64,000 bases of DNA from contig OX419336.1 of NCBI GenBank assembly GCA_948470475.1, forward strand, positions 5,144,984 through 5,208,983, in the 5' to 3' direction. This DNA comes from Galaxea fascicularis (Eukaryota; Cnidaria; Anthozoa; Scleractinia; Euphylliidae). Position numbers and translations under genes: made by a program. Each line of letters opens with the position of its first letter. Positions within the stretch are counted from its first letter, which is position 1. A model generated the notes under the pieces. The model worked only from the letters and a program-made list of their open reading frames with translations. It did no database searches and was not told where the DNA came from. Shown here piece by piece: positions 24,401-32,956 of this stretch.

Positions 24401-27084
24401 CCCAAAGAAGTCGTTCGTTCGTTTCGGTTCGTTCGTTCGTTCGTTCGTTCGTTCGGTCGGTTCGGTCGGTCGGTCAACCGAACGTGTTGAGACGAAGTTG
24501 TCTTATACCCGCAATAGAAACGCAAAGCGGCCGTAGAATGAACCAATCACATGTATAATTTTACGAATTCTCGTCAAGCTGTAATAGCGATCAGTATTAC
24601 CTTGCTGTTTTCGTATTTTCTCGAAACTTTTCTTTCCCTGGAAGGTAGGTTCAACGATAAAAAGACCCGATTTATGTCGGATATGGATTTGAGTGGTACA
24701 GTTTGCTGGTCAGTTTGACAATGCAGGTTCAGTCGAAGTGTGACCAATTTTTATTTTGTATTTGGTTTGTAGGGAGGAGCAGGAGAAACTAAATGTCTGG
24801 GTAGCGCTAATGAACCTAGAAAACTTGTACGGCACACAAGAGTCACTGGTGAAGGTGTTTGAGCGAGCCCTGCAGCAAAATGAGCCTAAGAAAATTTTCT
24901 TCCAGTTGATTGGGATTTATACAAGGACAGATAAAGTGGAGGTCTGTCTTCCACGTGTGATCCATGGAGTTACAGAAACGTAGCTTTTAACTAATCATAT
25001 TGGAGACCTACTGATTAGATCGCTTTATAACTATAGTCCACACTTAGCCAGTCTTCCAGACGAAGTTTGGGGCGAGCAAACGCGGAATGTTTCCCGGCTA
25101 CCATCTTGGAACACGAAGAAGAGAAAGACTGGGGATAGTAGAAATGTGGCGAATGGGGTGGGCGTCTGGCAGACTGGTTCTAGTTGGCGGCCATTGAGCC
25201 ACGACTTTTTAAATGGCGGTGCTCGACCTTAACTTTTTGACAAACTACCTGTAATCCACTGGGCTAGTGGAGTCTAAAATATATACTAGCCAAATGATGT
25301 CATTCGATGGCGAAGCATCGATCGCCTCTCAAGACCAGTATTGCAAATACCGAGCTTTTATCAGAGATCAACTTAAATTAAAACCGGTCGAATTTCTTTT
25401 GATCGATTAGAATACTATCTCCAAAACCTCGTCTATTACAGGTAGCCCAGTGGTTAATGTTTTTCAAGTTTTATTAGCACAAACCAAATTTCTACTAGTG
25501 CTAGGCTAATGGAATACCACCAAGGTCGAGCACTGTATGGTATTCGCCCATCAGAAGACTCCTGTACTGCAGGCTTCTGTTTGTTTATTTGATGAATTCT
25601 TCAGCTGTGAACAACCCTTTCACTTGGTGATCGTTTTTTGTAGGAAAATTGATAACTGTATTTCTCGCCAAAGGTTATTTGTTGATTTTGAATCCTTAAC
25701 TCGATAGCCAAGGCCAAGCTTGTTTCCATTGTTTTTCTATTTTCAGTTTGCAGAACAGTTGTACAAGACCATGAGTAAACGGTTTAGTCAGAGTAAGAAG
25801 GTGTGGACTGGTTTCGGTGCGTTCTACATGAAGCAGGGTAAGCTTGAGATGGGAAGGAAGCTGTTGCAGAGGAGTCTCAAGAGTCTGCCCAAGAGAAAAC
25901 GTAAGTTAATAACATTGTATATTAAGAACGATGTCCCTTAACCCTTAATATCCTAATTGAGACCACCATTCATCCAATTTCTCCTCACCGTATTAATAGT
26001 TCGTTAAACATACAGGGCATGAGAATACGGAAAGTGATCATCAGAGATCAGTCATGTTCACGCTTACGCGAATTCTCTCTACATTTAACATAGGAAAATA
26101 TGCAAAAATTGTGAGGGGAATAGGAGATTGGGGTTGGTAACCACTCGGGGACAGTAGACCTCAGCAAGTACCAATGGAATTTGCAAGTAATATTTGGGGT
26201 ACAACCAAGCGATAATCGATCACGAATAGTTATAAGAAGTTTCATTCTACCAGATTAATTTTAATTGGACATAGCACTTTTTCTCTTTTTTAAGGGTTTG
26301 GTACCCTGATGTCGTATAGACCTCTCAAAGAAAATTCCGAGAAATCACTATACCGTGAAGATATTTCACGGTGTGATCCCAGTCATCATAACATGTGGTG
26401 AACTCTTGCCTTGAATTTATTGACGAATTGTTAAGAGTTAGAGAAGGTATATCGAGATCAGATATCCCCGAGAATATCTTGGAGCCAGTTGAAAAAGCCC
26501 GGCTGCAAATTTTTTTAAACCTACTTCTTTCTCAGTGTTTAATTATCCTATGATGCTTGCTTATACTTCTTTAACAACGATGCCGCTCTGCCCTTTTATT
26601 TCAGACATTGAAACCATAGTACAGTTTGCTTTGCATGAGTTCAAATCAGGCGAACCTCAGCGAGGACAAACTATGTTTGAGAGTATTTTGACCAACTATC
26701 CCAAGAGAAGTGATCTTTGGTCGGTGTATCTAGATATGATGATCAAGCAAGGGGACCTGGAGCCTGTAAGGTAAGTACTTTTGCAAGCCTTGCAAATAGT
26801 CCATTGTACCGTCGTGTGCTCACTGACCTGGCCATCGAGCGAGGCTTGTGGTGACCTTGTTTTGATGCAGACCGTACTGCTTTTCTCATGTAAGTCTCTG
26901 TTGTGTTCTTTCTTTCAGACAAATATTTGAGAGAGTCATCCACATTAACTTGTCTTCCAAAAAGATGAAACTCTTCTTCAAACGCTACCTGGACTTTGAA
27001 AGAAAGTTTGGCGATGATTTTACAGTGGAAAAAGTAAAAACCAAGGCGATTGAATACGTTGAATCTAAGGCAGCTCTGAGCTAA
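1..27084 (+). CDS. PDCD11: RRP5/PDCD11 rRNA biogenesis protein, 3' part of gene, 44 exons
   Basis: Nucleolar scaffold of the small-subunit processome; in other eukaryotes RRP5 is needed for pre-rRNA cleavages that give 18S and 5.8S rRNA. Exons read from splice sites and frame: 1-90, 527-629, 1008-1111, 1810-1881, 2966-3091, 4771-4971, 5880-5947, 6526-6582, 7032-7092, 7923-8069, 8411-8616, 10012-10120, 10311-10361, 10760-10957, 11335-11409, 11801-11896, 12019-12087, 12396-12561, 13291-13343, 13456-13537, 13697-13839, 13931-14041, 14580-14749, 14830-14929, 15362-15444, 15592-15654, 16832-16967, 17070-17153, 17376-17478, 17716-17899, 18385-18444, 18773-18804, 18959-19064, 19636-19749, 20231-20439, 20879-20955, 21406-21453, 22021-22131, 23356-23424, 23924-24108, 24773-24941, 25747-25900, 26605-26770, 26919-27084. 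All junctions are GT/AG and phases agree across all 44 exons (4977 nt, 1658 residues plus TAA at 27082). The human protein is about 1870 residues, so roughly 200 N-terminal residues lie upstream. Identity is very secure; a few exon edges could shift by a few bases. Confidence 0.96.
2011..2330. repeat. Foldback repeat in RRP5 intron 4
   Basis: Positions 2171-2232 and about 2265-2326 are imperfect inverted copies: the left arm reads AAATCGCACGACC and onward, and the right arm ends GGTCATGCGATTT. The arms are about 60 bp around a short loop. The preceding 2040-2125 has an ATTGG-containing stretch and a small palindrome, GTACTCC/GGAGTAC. The form is that of a non-autonomous foldback/MITE insertion; no coding potential is seen. 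Confidence 0.6.
3565..4633. mobile_element. 1069-bp TIR DNA element carrying a promoter/exon-like segment (RRP5 intron 5)
   Basis: The ends are inverted repeats of about 40 bp, starting GTGTGGTTCCAG and ending CTGGAACCACAC, each with a C/G tract and a CACGGAAGA / TCTTCCGTG core. The flanks are near-identical 9-mers, ATTATAATT (3556-3564) and ATTATAAAT (4634-4642), which I read as a target duplication with one mismatch. The length of 8-9 bp fits Mutator-like or hAT-like elements. No transposase frame is seen. The interior has a YY1-like CAAAATGGCGGTC at 3895-3907 and a short ATG frame at 4084 that reaches a good donor (CTTGTAAGT) near 4107, as a first exon would. Confidence 0.75.
5638..5848. 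repeat. Dispersed MITE-like repeat, copy 1 (RRP5 intron 6)
   Basis: About 210 bp, closely similar (only scattered differences) to 46563-46775. The ends are short imperfect inverted repeats: TTTAAACCCTAAGAG at the left, and a right end ending CAGGGTTTGAAGGG here or AAGGTTTAAAGGGG in the other copy. No useful coding frame. The two copies lie in unrelated loci, one in RRP5 and one downstream of CREBRF, so this is a family dispersed in the genome. Confidence 0.75.
6010..6180 (+). repeat. tRNA-derived SINE (RRP5 intron 7)
   Basis: An A box-like TAGCTCAGTGATTGAGC begins near 6019 and a B box-like GGTTTTACTCC near 6063, at the spacing of a pol III tRNA promoter. The cloverleaf is not intact, and the segment continues into a non-tRNA tail with a T-rich stretch. 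This is how tRNA-derived SINEs look. It lies between coding exons 5880-5947 and 6526-6582. Confidence 0.6.
7700..7742. repeat. Poly(C) tract and purine/pyrimidine-rich stretch (RRP5 intron 9)
   Basis: A run of about 14 C at 7726-7739 follows a G/A-rich segment at 7675-7690. Similar long C or G runs occur at 3591, 18547, 19223, 22928 and 38925. They are simple-sequence DNA and likely places for length errors in the assembly. Confidence 0.8.
8823..9010. mobile_element. MITE-like element with degenerate TIRs (RRP5 intron 11)
   Basis: The left end, GGCTGGTTTTCACTAGCGAC, is matched by an inverted, shortened right end (CGCTTATGATCCAATGAAAAC). The inside repeats the GGAGTCGTAAG and CTTATGACT motifs in opposite orientations. 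No open frame of note. It is probably a non-autonomous DNA element with a partly deleted right end. Confidence 0.55.
9011..9160. repeat. Dispersed repeat shared with 45012-45150, copy 1
   Basis: The segment from GTAAGATATTTATTATATC to AACTGAGAGATA aligns with 45012-45150 with scattered differences. Both include the stretch TACGGCCC(A/G)CAAAATTGACC. Its two ends are inverted versions of a short TATCTCT motif (TTATATCTCTGA, AACTGAGAGATA). It lies directly beside the element ending near 9010. Confidence 0.6.
9395..9605. mobile_element. Short insertion between 14-bp direct repeats, with (ATT)n and a perfect hairpin
   Basis: ATGGTAATCGTCTT occurs at 9395-9408 and again at 9592-9605, flanking a 183-bp insert. 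That is the form of a target-primed (retroelement) duplication. The insert holds about 14 ATT units, then a perfect inverted repeat of 37 bp (9482-9518 and 9531-9567) around a 12-nt loop. I cannot tell which strand is sense. Confidence 0.6.
9816..9949. repeat. Foldback element, AATAGGCCATATTCG arms (RRP5 intron 11)
   Basis: Arms of about 54 bp (9816-9869 and 9891-9949) are nearly exact inverted copies around a loop of about 21 nt. The outer ends are AATAGGCC / GGCCTATT. The termini resemble those of the foldback at 21547-21718 (AGGCCATTTCCGAG), which suggests related families. Confidence 0.75.
11507..11690. repeat. CCAAT-rich dispersed repeat, copy 1 (RRP5 intron 15)
   Basis: It shares GAACCAATCAGAATTCGAAG and the downstream pattern (CGGCGCAAAGCGCGG, CGCGCGAGCAA, ATTGGTTAAGAAAG) with 12620-12800. 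Several CCAAT/ATTGG motifs lie in both orientations around a GC-rich core. Only one copy (12661) has a long open frame, and the two copies differ by indels, so I treat it as a non-coding repeat. Confidence 0.6.
12620..12800. repeat. CCAAT-rich dispersed repeat, copy 2 (RRP5 intron 18)
   Basis: Second copy of the element at 11507-11690, about 1.1 kb away in the same orientation. It has at least four CCAAT/ATTGG motifs and a CG-repeat core (TGCGCGCGCGCAA). It is followed by a GAT-rich tract at 12865-13020 that is probably a degenerate trinucleotide repeat and not an acidic protein, because the frame stops at 12922. Confidence 0.6.
14090..14480. repeat. Degenerate GTCC/GTCG/GTCA tetranucleotide minisatellite (RRP5 intron 22)
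   Basis: The segment is built mostly of GTCN tetramers (GTCTGTCTGTCC, GGTCGGTCGGTCAG and the like) with interruptions. It lies wholly between exons 13931-14041 and 14580-14749. No coding potential. Confidence 0.85.
16099..16235. mobile_element. MITE 1 of a three-element cluster (RRP5 intron 26)
   Basis: The ends are inverted: GGCCCCAGTTGTTGAAAGAG on the left and CTCTTTGAACAGGGCC on the right. The inside repeats ATCCGGTGGAT / ATCCGCCGGAT in both orientations. The right end runs straight into the next element. The same GGATA/TATCC style and GGCCC end is seen at 20962-21105. Confidence 0.7.
16232..16521. mobile_element. MITE 2 of the cluster
   Basis: The inverted ends are GGGCCGAGTTGCTCAAAGCA and ATGCTTCGAGCAACTCGGCCC, with TTAGCGTTAACC / GGTTAGCGCTAACC just inside. 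It is about 290 bp with no open frame. It shares its GGGCC terminus with the right end of MITE 1, so the two overlap or abut. Confidence 0.75.
16526..16750. mobile_element. MITE 3 of the cluster
   Basis: The inverted ends are GCCCGTTTCTCGAAA and TTTCGAGAAACGGGC, with a second motif pair (TTTTCGGGCCCGAAAA; CCCGAAAAGTTTCGGG) inside. It begins 4 bases after MITE 2. No transposase. The downstream exon of RRP5 starts 81 bases later at 16832. Confidence 0.75.
18232..18280 (+). pseudogene. Orphan S1-strand-like segment in RRP5 intron 30 (possible relic or alternative exon)
   Basis: After an AG at 18230-18231, 49 bases read in the phase left by exon 30 as [17 protein letters not shown], and a GT follows at 18281. 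The sequence resembles the last beta strand of an S1 domain (V-x-V-x-x-x-x-x-x-x-LSIK), the same part encoded by the true next exon (18385-18444). The acceptor lacks a pyrimidine tract, and the segment ends in phase 0, which does not fit exon 32. It could be a decayed exon duplicate or chance. Confidence 0.3.
19197..19349. repeat. Foldback element around a poly(C) run (RRP5 intron 33)
   Basis: TTTCCCATAATACACTTTG near 19200 is inverted at 19329-19348 (CAAAGTGTATGATGGGAAA). The interior has 18 consecutive C at about 19223-19240. A smaller inverted pair (GTCTCGTACCTTGATCTC and GAGATCTAGGTACGAGA) follows at 19351-19430. These are probably two adjoining MITEs. Confidence 0.65.
20962..21105. mobile_element. 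MITE with GGCCCCGGTTGTTC-type ends, at the donor of RRP5 exon 36
   Basis: The left arm CCCCGGTTGTTCAAACGT and right arm TTTGAACAACCGGG are inverted. GGATAGCGCTATCCACCGGAT is present in both orientations just inside each end. The length is about 144 bp. It begins 6 bases after the donor GT (20956-20957), so only GTCAG of the original intron start precedes it. Confidence 0.8.
21547..21718. repeat. Foldback element (RRP5 intron 37)
   Basis: Arms of about 65 bp from AGGCCATTTCCGAGTTCA to the inverted TGAACTCGGAAATGGCCT, nearly exact, around a loop of about 40 nt. The arms include CGAGTCTAAGTGCGAAG and its complement. Non-coding. Confidence 0.8.
21820..22450 (-). mobile_element. Two truncated LINE-like 3' ends, minus orientation (around RRP5 exon 38)
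   Basis: Read on the minus strand, 21825-21925 ends CTTAAAATAAAGTCATTACT and then an (ACT)n tail. A second piece, 22245-22450, ends in a similar AATAAAGTGATG followed by (ATG)n. AATAAAG plus a short microsatellite tail is usual for L2/CR1-type non-LTR elements. No reverse transcriptase remains. Exon 22021-22131 lies between them. Confidence 0.45.
23924..27084 (+). other. PDCD11: RRP5 C-terminal HAT/TPR region (exons 40-44)
   Basis: The last five exons encode residues about 1380-1658. The block starts at the strongly conserved [18 protein letters not shown] and [20 protein letters not shown]. It continues through helical HAT repeats ([50 protein letters not shown]) to [20 protein letters not shown]. 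In yeast RRP5 this half is enough for the 18S branch of processing. The stop TAA at 27082 follows ESKAALS. Confidence 0.95.
24402..24485. repeat. (TTCG)n/(GGTC)n microsatellite (RRP5 intron 40)
   Basis: About ten TTCG units, partly GGTTCG or GGTC, between 24410 and 24475. It lies in the intron between exons 23924-24108 and 24773-24941. It gives an open frame on the plus strand only because of its repeat nature. Confidence 0.85.
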
Positions 27085-27360
27085 CGAGAGCTCCTTTTCT
27101 GTATGATGTTTCCGGATTCCGATCTAAATGAGGATTCCTGCTTTTTTTTACTTGGAGGAATACAATTTGGCAATTAATGAAGGAAGTGACAATAGGTTCA
27201 CAGCTAATGCAAACTCTGGAAAGAGTCTTGTGAGTTACCACCATTTATGGAAGAATTAATGAAATGATTAACAAGAAGCCTCTTTGTTGATCCCACTCCG
27301 TTTAAGATCTTGTTCAACAAGCTGTACAATTAAACAATGACCGATTTTCGTTATTTTCAT
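27085..27360 (+). terminator. RRP5 3' UTR with poly(A) signal ATTAAA
   Basis: Non-coding DNA follows the stop. The first standard variant poly(A) signal is ATTAAA at 27329-27334, giving a 3' UTR of about 265-275 nt if used. The downstream sequence is moderately T-rich. The exact cleavage site cannot be seen. Confidence 0.5.
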
Positions 27361-27974
27361 TTATCTGGCCTGGTGTGTACCCTCGCCCGTCTGTTTTGCA
27401 GGTATATCTCGGTTACGCGCTCGGCGCCTGAAAGTGCAGGAGCTTCGCCAAGATTTTTCCTTTGGGGTGGGCCCAAATACGATTTTCCGAATTTCAGTAA
27501 AATATTAATCTATCTATCTATCTATCTATCTAACTGGATTTGTCAAAAAGTGCCTGCAGAAATTGTAAAAACAAGCAAATTCCGCTGCCGTCACAAAGCA
27601 CAAAGTTAACCCTCTCCCCACCCCTGTGCTTTGGTCAAACGACTGCCAATCACCCAATTCACTCTAATTGGTAATCAAAAGCAAACTATCATTCAGGCCT
27701 ACACTAGACCAGGCAAAATTGCCAAGGCATCCTACACTGTAAAGACTCACTTAATGGGGCTACAAACTCTAACTGCAGTCAAAGTCTCAAAGCAGCAACC
27801 CCCCCTGCCCTGTGCTTTTGACAGAAAACTGAGACTCACCCACCCACTGTTAGAACTATCCCTAGGCTGTTTGGCAAAGCAGGCCTTGACGGCAAGCCCC
27901 CTCAATTTTGGGCGGCCACAATGGCTTCATGTTCAAGCGAAAACTTTAGGGGCCACCTTTTTGCAAATTCGCTC

Positions 27975-28010
<36 letters not shown>

Positions 28011-28975
28011 TGGAAAATCATTCTCATTTCTTTATTTGTCTGCTGGCGCCTACCCTGATTCTTTAAAACACCATCTTCGACGGAAATGTCCTGCATGAAT
28101 GGAATTGTGGCTTGGCTGATCGATTAAAATGTTTAGAGACGGGGGATCCACTGTTTTGGGGTGTCTGATGTCAATGGTACCGTTTACTCAGCGGAGGTGC
28201 TCGCCAAATCAGTGTCTTCCAGCTTGTGGTTTGTTTTATTCAATGTAGATTGACCGACAGCGGGTACAAGAAAATTTTCCCCAGCTAATGTTGGTCCTAT
28301 TGCAATGATAACCTTTGACGTGCAAAACTTCTTTCTCGTGGTTGATGTTGGTTGTTATTCTGGTGAATGTCGTTGTTTCGGATCTTTGTTGTTGCGAAAG
28401 AAAGGTTCCAGTTTGCTGTTGGTCTGTGTGCGAGGAAAACTTGCTTTGAATTAGGATGCTACGAAAGTTCGTGTCCGGTGGATGAACGCAGATGGGCGTG
28501 GTTTTGAAGATACTGTTAGCTCGAGGGTCATTGGTGAGGAAACTAAGTTTGTTAAATAATTTTTTTCAAGGTTGTGTTTCTTTGGGTGGTCGGTAATGCT
28601 TCTTATTTGTAATTAGATGCGCGCTCTCGTCCTATGTATTTGAATGCAAAACTCGGCCTTATGACACTGCTCGAGTTACCTCGGTATCTCTGAAAAGACG
28701 CTTTCAAATAATTTACACTCCTCCTTTGGTTGTCACGTCAAGATTTGTACTACCGGTCAAAGGCTGCATCGATGTGTTTCCTCGAAGGTTTAAGTTCTGA
28801 GCTGACGGAATCCACTTCACCATATGCATTCCTAGCATGAGAATCAAATATGTTAAGTATATCTGCAGTGCAAGACATACCAACAATACTGCATCCGATG
28901 GTTAATAGGAATGAACTATGGCTTTGTCCAAGGCTGTACAATGACTAAAATTTTGTAGTGTAGAAGGGCTGTATC
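27361..28975. other. Intergenic DNA, no supported gene; two microsatellites
   Basis: I find no exon set or known domain. It contains an (ATCT)n run at 27509-27532 and an (AT)n run of about 14 units at 27978-28006. The open frame at 27631-28098 reads through the (AT)n tract and has no recognisable domain, so I do not call it. Confidence 0.6.
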
Positions 28976-29160
28976 AAATCAAATCAATTTATTTAAGTTC
29001 GATAGCGTAAGGAGTGGTTGCCCAATCTCCCAAGCCAGGAGCTCATGTATTGAACGTCTGAGCATTCTGGATCGAACTAGAATTTAGAAGTGTTGGTTTT
29101 TGAGGAGAGGGGAAAAAACCGGAGTAGCCGGAGAAACACCTCTCGGGGAGTATTGCTCAA
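28976..29160 (-). mobile_element. Truncated LINE/SINE 3' end, minus orientation
   Basis: On the minus strand it runs through GGCTTGGGAGATTGGGCAAC to an end AACTTAAATAAATTGATTTG plus short TTTGA repeats. The AAATAAA-then-tail structure resembles a non-LTR retroelement 3' end. It has no coding part. Confidence 0.35.
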
Positions 29161-29184
29161 TTCATTTCGTTGACCACAATGGGC

Positions 29185-29233
29185 CGTTTGGCACACTGGC
29201 CACCAAGTTTATAAAGGTTGTCTTTGTGACCCA

Positions 29234-29264
<31 letters not shown>

Positions 29265-29477
29265 TTTATACTGTGCATTTTCTATAAGAATAATCAAATG
29301 CGCATGACAGAGGACATAAATCTTAAAAAAACAACTATTTACAATTACTATGGAATTAAAAAGACAAAAACTACACTACTTACAATTGGAAAAGTTATTT
29401 ACAGAAAAACTGTAAAAATGACTCACTTCATTAACTGACGAAATATATTGCATCGTTTGGCACACTGGCCACCAAGT
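29185..29477 (-). mobile_element. 5'-truncated non-LTR element between 24-bp direct repeats
   Basis: A 24-bp direct repeat (CGTTTGGCACACTGG and 9 more bases) occurs at 29185-29208 and 29454-29477. The insert, read on the minus strand, runs toward (ATT)n at about 29235-29265, the tail expected of L2/CR1-like elements. Some 25 bases lie between the (ATT)n and the left direct repeat, so the left boundary is not perfect; a plain duplication is an alternative. Confidence 0.55.
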
Positions 29478-29487
29478 ACAATGACCT

Positions 29488-30790
29488 TTAGTTTAAAATA
29501 TGATCAATGTTAACCTTGGCTAGTTGTTGCTTGTTACCTATCATTAGGAATTCTGTTTTATCGTCATTGAGAGGCAGTTTATTATTGATCATCCAATTAC
29601 GTATATCATCCACACGGCAGTGCTGAATAGTAATGCCAGCCTCAAATTGCCGAGTGCTCTTATTTGGACTGAAGGACACGTACAGCTGCGTGTCGTCAGC
29701 GTAGCAGTGGACCGTAGGGACGTAGGTACACCTTGGTAACGTCAAACAGTTTGCTTGCATAAATCGTGAAAAGCAATGACCCGAGGCAAGAGCCCTGTGG
29801 TAGACTTAAGTCCAAATTCAAACTCTGAGATAAATTTCCCAGCTTGAACCATAACCACGCTGAGATCTTCCACTAAGGTAGAAACTAAACAATTTAAGTG
29901 CCGTCCCAGATATACCAAATTTTGAGTGAAGCCGACTGAGTAAGACATTGTGATCCACAGTATCAAATGTCGCATTAAGATCTAATAAAACAAATAGTGT
30001 TGCATGCTGTGCCACTGCTAAATTCTTCCTGTAAGATTACCGATTGGCAGGGTAGAGAAATGTGCGCTATGGGACATTTCTATCTATACAACATAAGGAG
30101 AATAAAAGGAAGCATCTCACACGGTGAGTCAACTCGTGCACTAACACAGGCAACGATAATAGCCCGATTGGATTACTGCAACAGTCTTCTTTATGGATGC
30201 TCTGATGGTCAAATTAAAATGCTTCAGCGTTTGCTAAATATGGCTGCTAGACTTATATGTAACTCTACACGTTTTTGTCGTATCACGCCGTTGCTTTTCA
30301 AGTTGCACTGGCTACCAGTCAAACTCGGAATTAAATTTATTGATGACTTACAAGGCAATACATGGGCTATCACCTGATTACATACAAAGTCTAGTACAAG
30401 TCAAAAAGAAATGACGATACAATCTCTGATCTAATGATGAACTTTTATTGGCTCCACCAACTTTTAAATCAAACAAGACAACAGGAGATAGAGCTTTTCA
30501 AGTGGCTGCACCCTCTGAATGGAACAAACTTCCAAAATCACTAAGATTAGAGAACGATTTAAACTGATCTTCCAAAACAAAACTTAAGACATTTTTATTT
30601 CAAAGGGCTAATTATTATTAATTTAATTTATTAACTTCTTTCCATTGTAAATATTATCATAATCATGATTAGTTATAATTTAAATAATTATTGTAAATAA
30701 TCTTGTATTTATGGTTAATTTTAAGCGCCAAAGATAATCTATTTACGGATCATGCGCTATATAAGTACTTAATTATTATTTATTATTATT
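29488..30790. mobile_element. LINE (L2/CR1/jockey-like) remnant with inverted 5' part
   Basis: Minus strand, about 30040 down to 29488, encodes pieces of a reverse transcriptase: [20 protein letters not shown] (palm motif A type), then the YADDTQLYVSF box (the catalytic A/Y-x-DD) and WMINNKLPLNDDKTEFL. Plus strand, about 30060-30377, encodes the following C-terminal part: IIARLDYCNSLLYG, then RITPLLFKLHWLPVK. The 3' part runs to a (TTA/ATT)n tail at 30768-30790. All frames are broken by stops or shifts, so it is dead. Two blocks meeting head to head with the 5' block inverted is the product expected of twin priming. Confidence 0.8.
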
Positions 30791-32130
30791 AGATTGTTCC
30801 TGCAAATATGGCTATGACTTTGGTTATAGACGGCTGACTCTGTCATTTACAAAACAAATGGTAAGTTACTAACAGGACGAAAATTCTTGAAGAGAATGTC
30901 GAGGCCAGGTTTTTTACGTAACGGTAAGACTAGGGCCTGTTGACCAGACGTTAAGGACGTATTCAGTGTTCCAGATAAGCAGCGGGTCTCGGGTCAAAAA
31001 CCCGAGAAATCTGGCTCCCTGACCCGACACACAGAGTTGTTAAGTAAGAAAATTAGGGAAGACCCGTGTCTTGTGACCCCTTAAAAATTTTCCGTGACTC
31101 CCTAACTCTGAAAGTTAACTGGAGCAATGCGTATTGATCAATCTCGTAAGTACAGGAAGTAGGACGTCACGGCATCGGCTGACCAAAGTTGAAGGCATAT
31201 AGAGGGTCAATAGCATGGGCCAGATTTCACATCCTGTTCCGTTAACATCTCAAATTCAGTGAGGTGGACGAAAGACTACTCAATGCCTTCTGAATCGTGT
31301 TTATGGTAGTCTACAGCACTGTAACAATCGAGGCGACTCCTAATATTTAGTGTTTCTTCCCGATGTCCTCGGCGAATTGGGCCTTATCAATGGTGAGGGG
31401 GTAGACGGTCGGTAGATCCTCTATTTAGCAAATGATTATTAGCAGCAAACAGCTAACAGCTAAAACGAATTTTAAACGCAAAATTCATAATTTGCTTCTG
31501 TAGTCGGATGTCGATGAAGTTTATTCTGGTTATTCACACACACCGCGTGGTTGTGTGTGCTCTCTGCTTTTGCATAATGTGCAAACCTACTTATATATAC
31601 ATATGCGAAATGTAATATACAATAGGTGGTACTTTGGTGCCGCTATGTTACATGCATAATATGCCAACCTACTTACATATGCGTATGCGAAATGTAATAT
31701 ACAATAGGTGCTAATTTGGTGCCGCTATGTTACAGCTTCTTCAAAAATTCTCGGAGGGAGACGATTGCACTGACCTACCTGATTTGATCAAAAACTGAAA
31801 ATATCTTGAAATTTCAACATCATCAAACTTACTCGTACATTATATTTCGTTCGCTTAACTTAAGTAATCAAAGTAATATAATATAAACTTCCTTTTTACT
31901 CTAAATATTGTTAAGTAATCGGCTATGTATCTTCCTGTTATCGTAAATCTCGTCTCTATTAACTGTACACATCTAGCCCTAGTTCTTTGTCATTGTACTC
32001 TCGTTTCTCTTGTTTTGCCTGTTACTTTGTTGTAAGTTACTTTTTTTCACTCTGTAAGGTTGAATTGTTGTAAATTATTTGCTATGCGTCAAATCCAGTG
32101 CTCGCCTCGAATAGCTGTTGCTAACTACGA
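30791..32130. other. Intergenic DNA with an 82-bp tandem duplication
   Basis: 31571-31652 and 31653-31734 are two tandem copies of an 82-bp unit (start TGCATAAT, end GCTATGTTACA) with about 8 differences. No coding frame or RNA gene is seen in the rest. The stretch 30960-31090 has an imperfect inversion of GACCCG motifs. Confidence 0.6.
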
Positions 32131-32133
32131 GCA

Positions 32134-32757
32134 GTACGTGCGCGGCAGGGGTAATTTGCGGAACGTCGAACGCCGAACGCCGAATTTCGGTCAGCGGTAG
32201 ATCATGTGAAACATGTGCTTTCGAGTTCGGTCGCTTGTAAACATGGCAGCCAGAGAGATCATAAATAAATATCTCGGACAAGTAAATCCTGTACTACCTA
32301 ATTGCTTCGCTTTACTGCGATGTAGTCTTTTGTGGACTATAATAACAGTTGCCATTCTTTCTTTCTTTCTTTCTTTCAGCGGTGAATCGTATACAAATGA
32401 TGACTGTCACTCAGTCGGATACGAAGGGTAAACTCTTCATCTTTTAAAATCAGAAACGTCTATTAAGTCTGATGACATCTGAAAGCACTCCTTCGTTCCT
32501 TGCTCTGTTTAACAAATGTTTTTTGGGTTTGTTCTTACTTCTTACCGGTATGATCACGGGGAAGAAACCGACACAACAGAAGATGAAAGCGTCGTAAGTG
32601 ATGACAGTGATAAAGAAACTGAAGCAAAACAGGGAAATCTGTCTGTCGTTGTCTCCTTGCCTCGGCCTTATGATGATAGGAACCGAATAAGGTTGTTGCT
32701 TTCTGATGCTGAATTGGGCGTTCGGCGTTCGGCAAATTACCCCTGCCGGTACGTGCG
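32134..32757. mobile_element. 606-bp TIR DNA element with perfect 9-bp TSD and exon-like interior
   Basis: GTACGTGCG at 32134-32142 and 32749-32757 flanks an element whose ends are CGGCAGGGGTAATTTGC and GCAAATTACCCCTGCCG, perfect inverted repeats. Next to each end is a run of CGAACGC units, with one more unit on the left. A 9-bp duplication points to a Mutator-like element; hAT makes 8 bp and the CAGGGG end looks hAT-like, so the superfamily is open. Inside are an ATG in a YY1-like context at 32243, a T-rich tract ending in AG at 32380, and an acidic frame (EETDTTEDESV) that meets a good donor GTAAGT at 32594. No transposase domain. Confidence 0.85.
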
Positions 32758-32956
32758 TATCTTTCTCTGTATGTTTTTTAAGTCCTTAATAAACAATTGA
32801 ACTTGAAACTTCAACTTCTCCACCTTTTCTCAGCCTTTCTCTGTTCTCAGTGTTCGCGTTTACCATCTTAATCTCCTCATTGAACCAAGGAATACGAGGT
32901 CTCTCTTTGATAGACCTGGTAATTAAAGGAACATGTTTATTCAAAACAACTTTCAG

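Noticed and set aside
27631..28098. 155-codon open frame downstream of RRP5
   Set aside because: It runs through an (AT)n microsatellite, giving an IYIYIY run, and has no domain or splice context.
29488..30377. Active reverse transcriptase gene
   Set aside because: The frame is split between strands and interrupted by shifts and stops; it is a dead copy.
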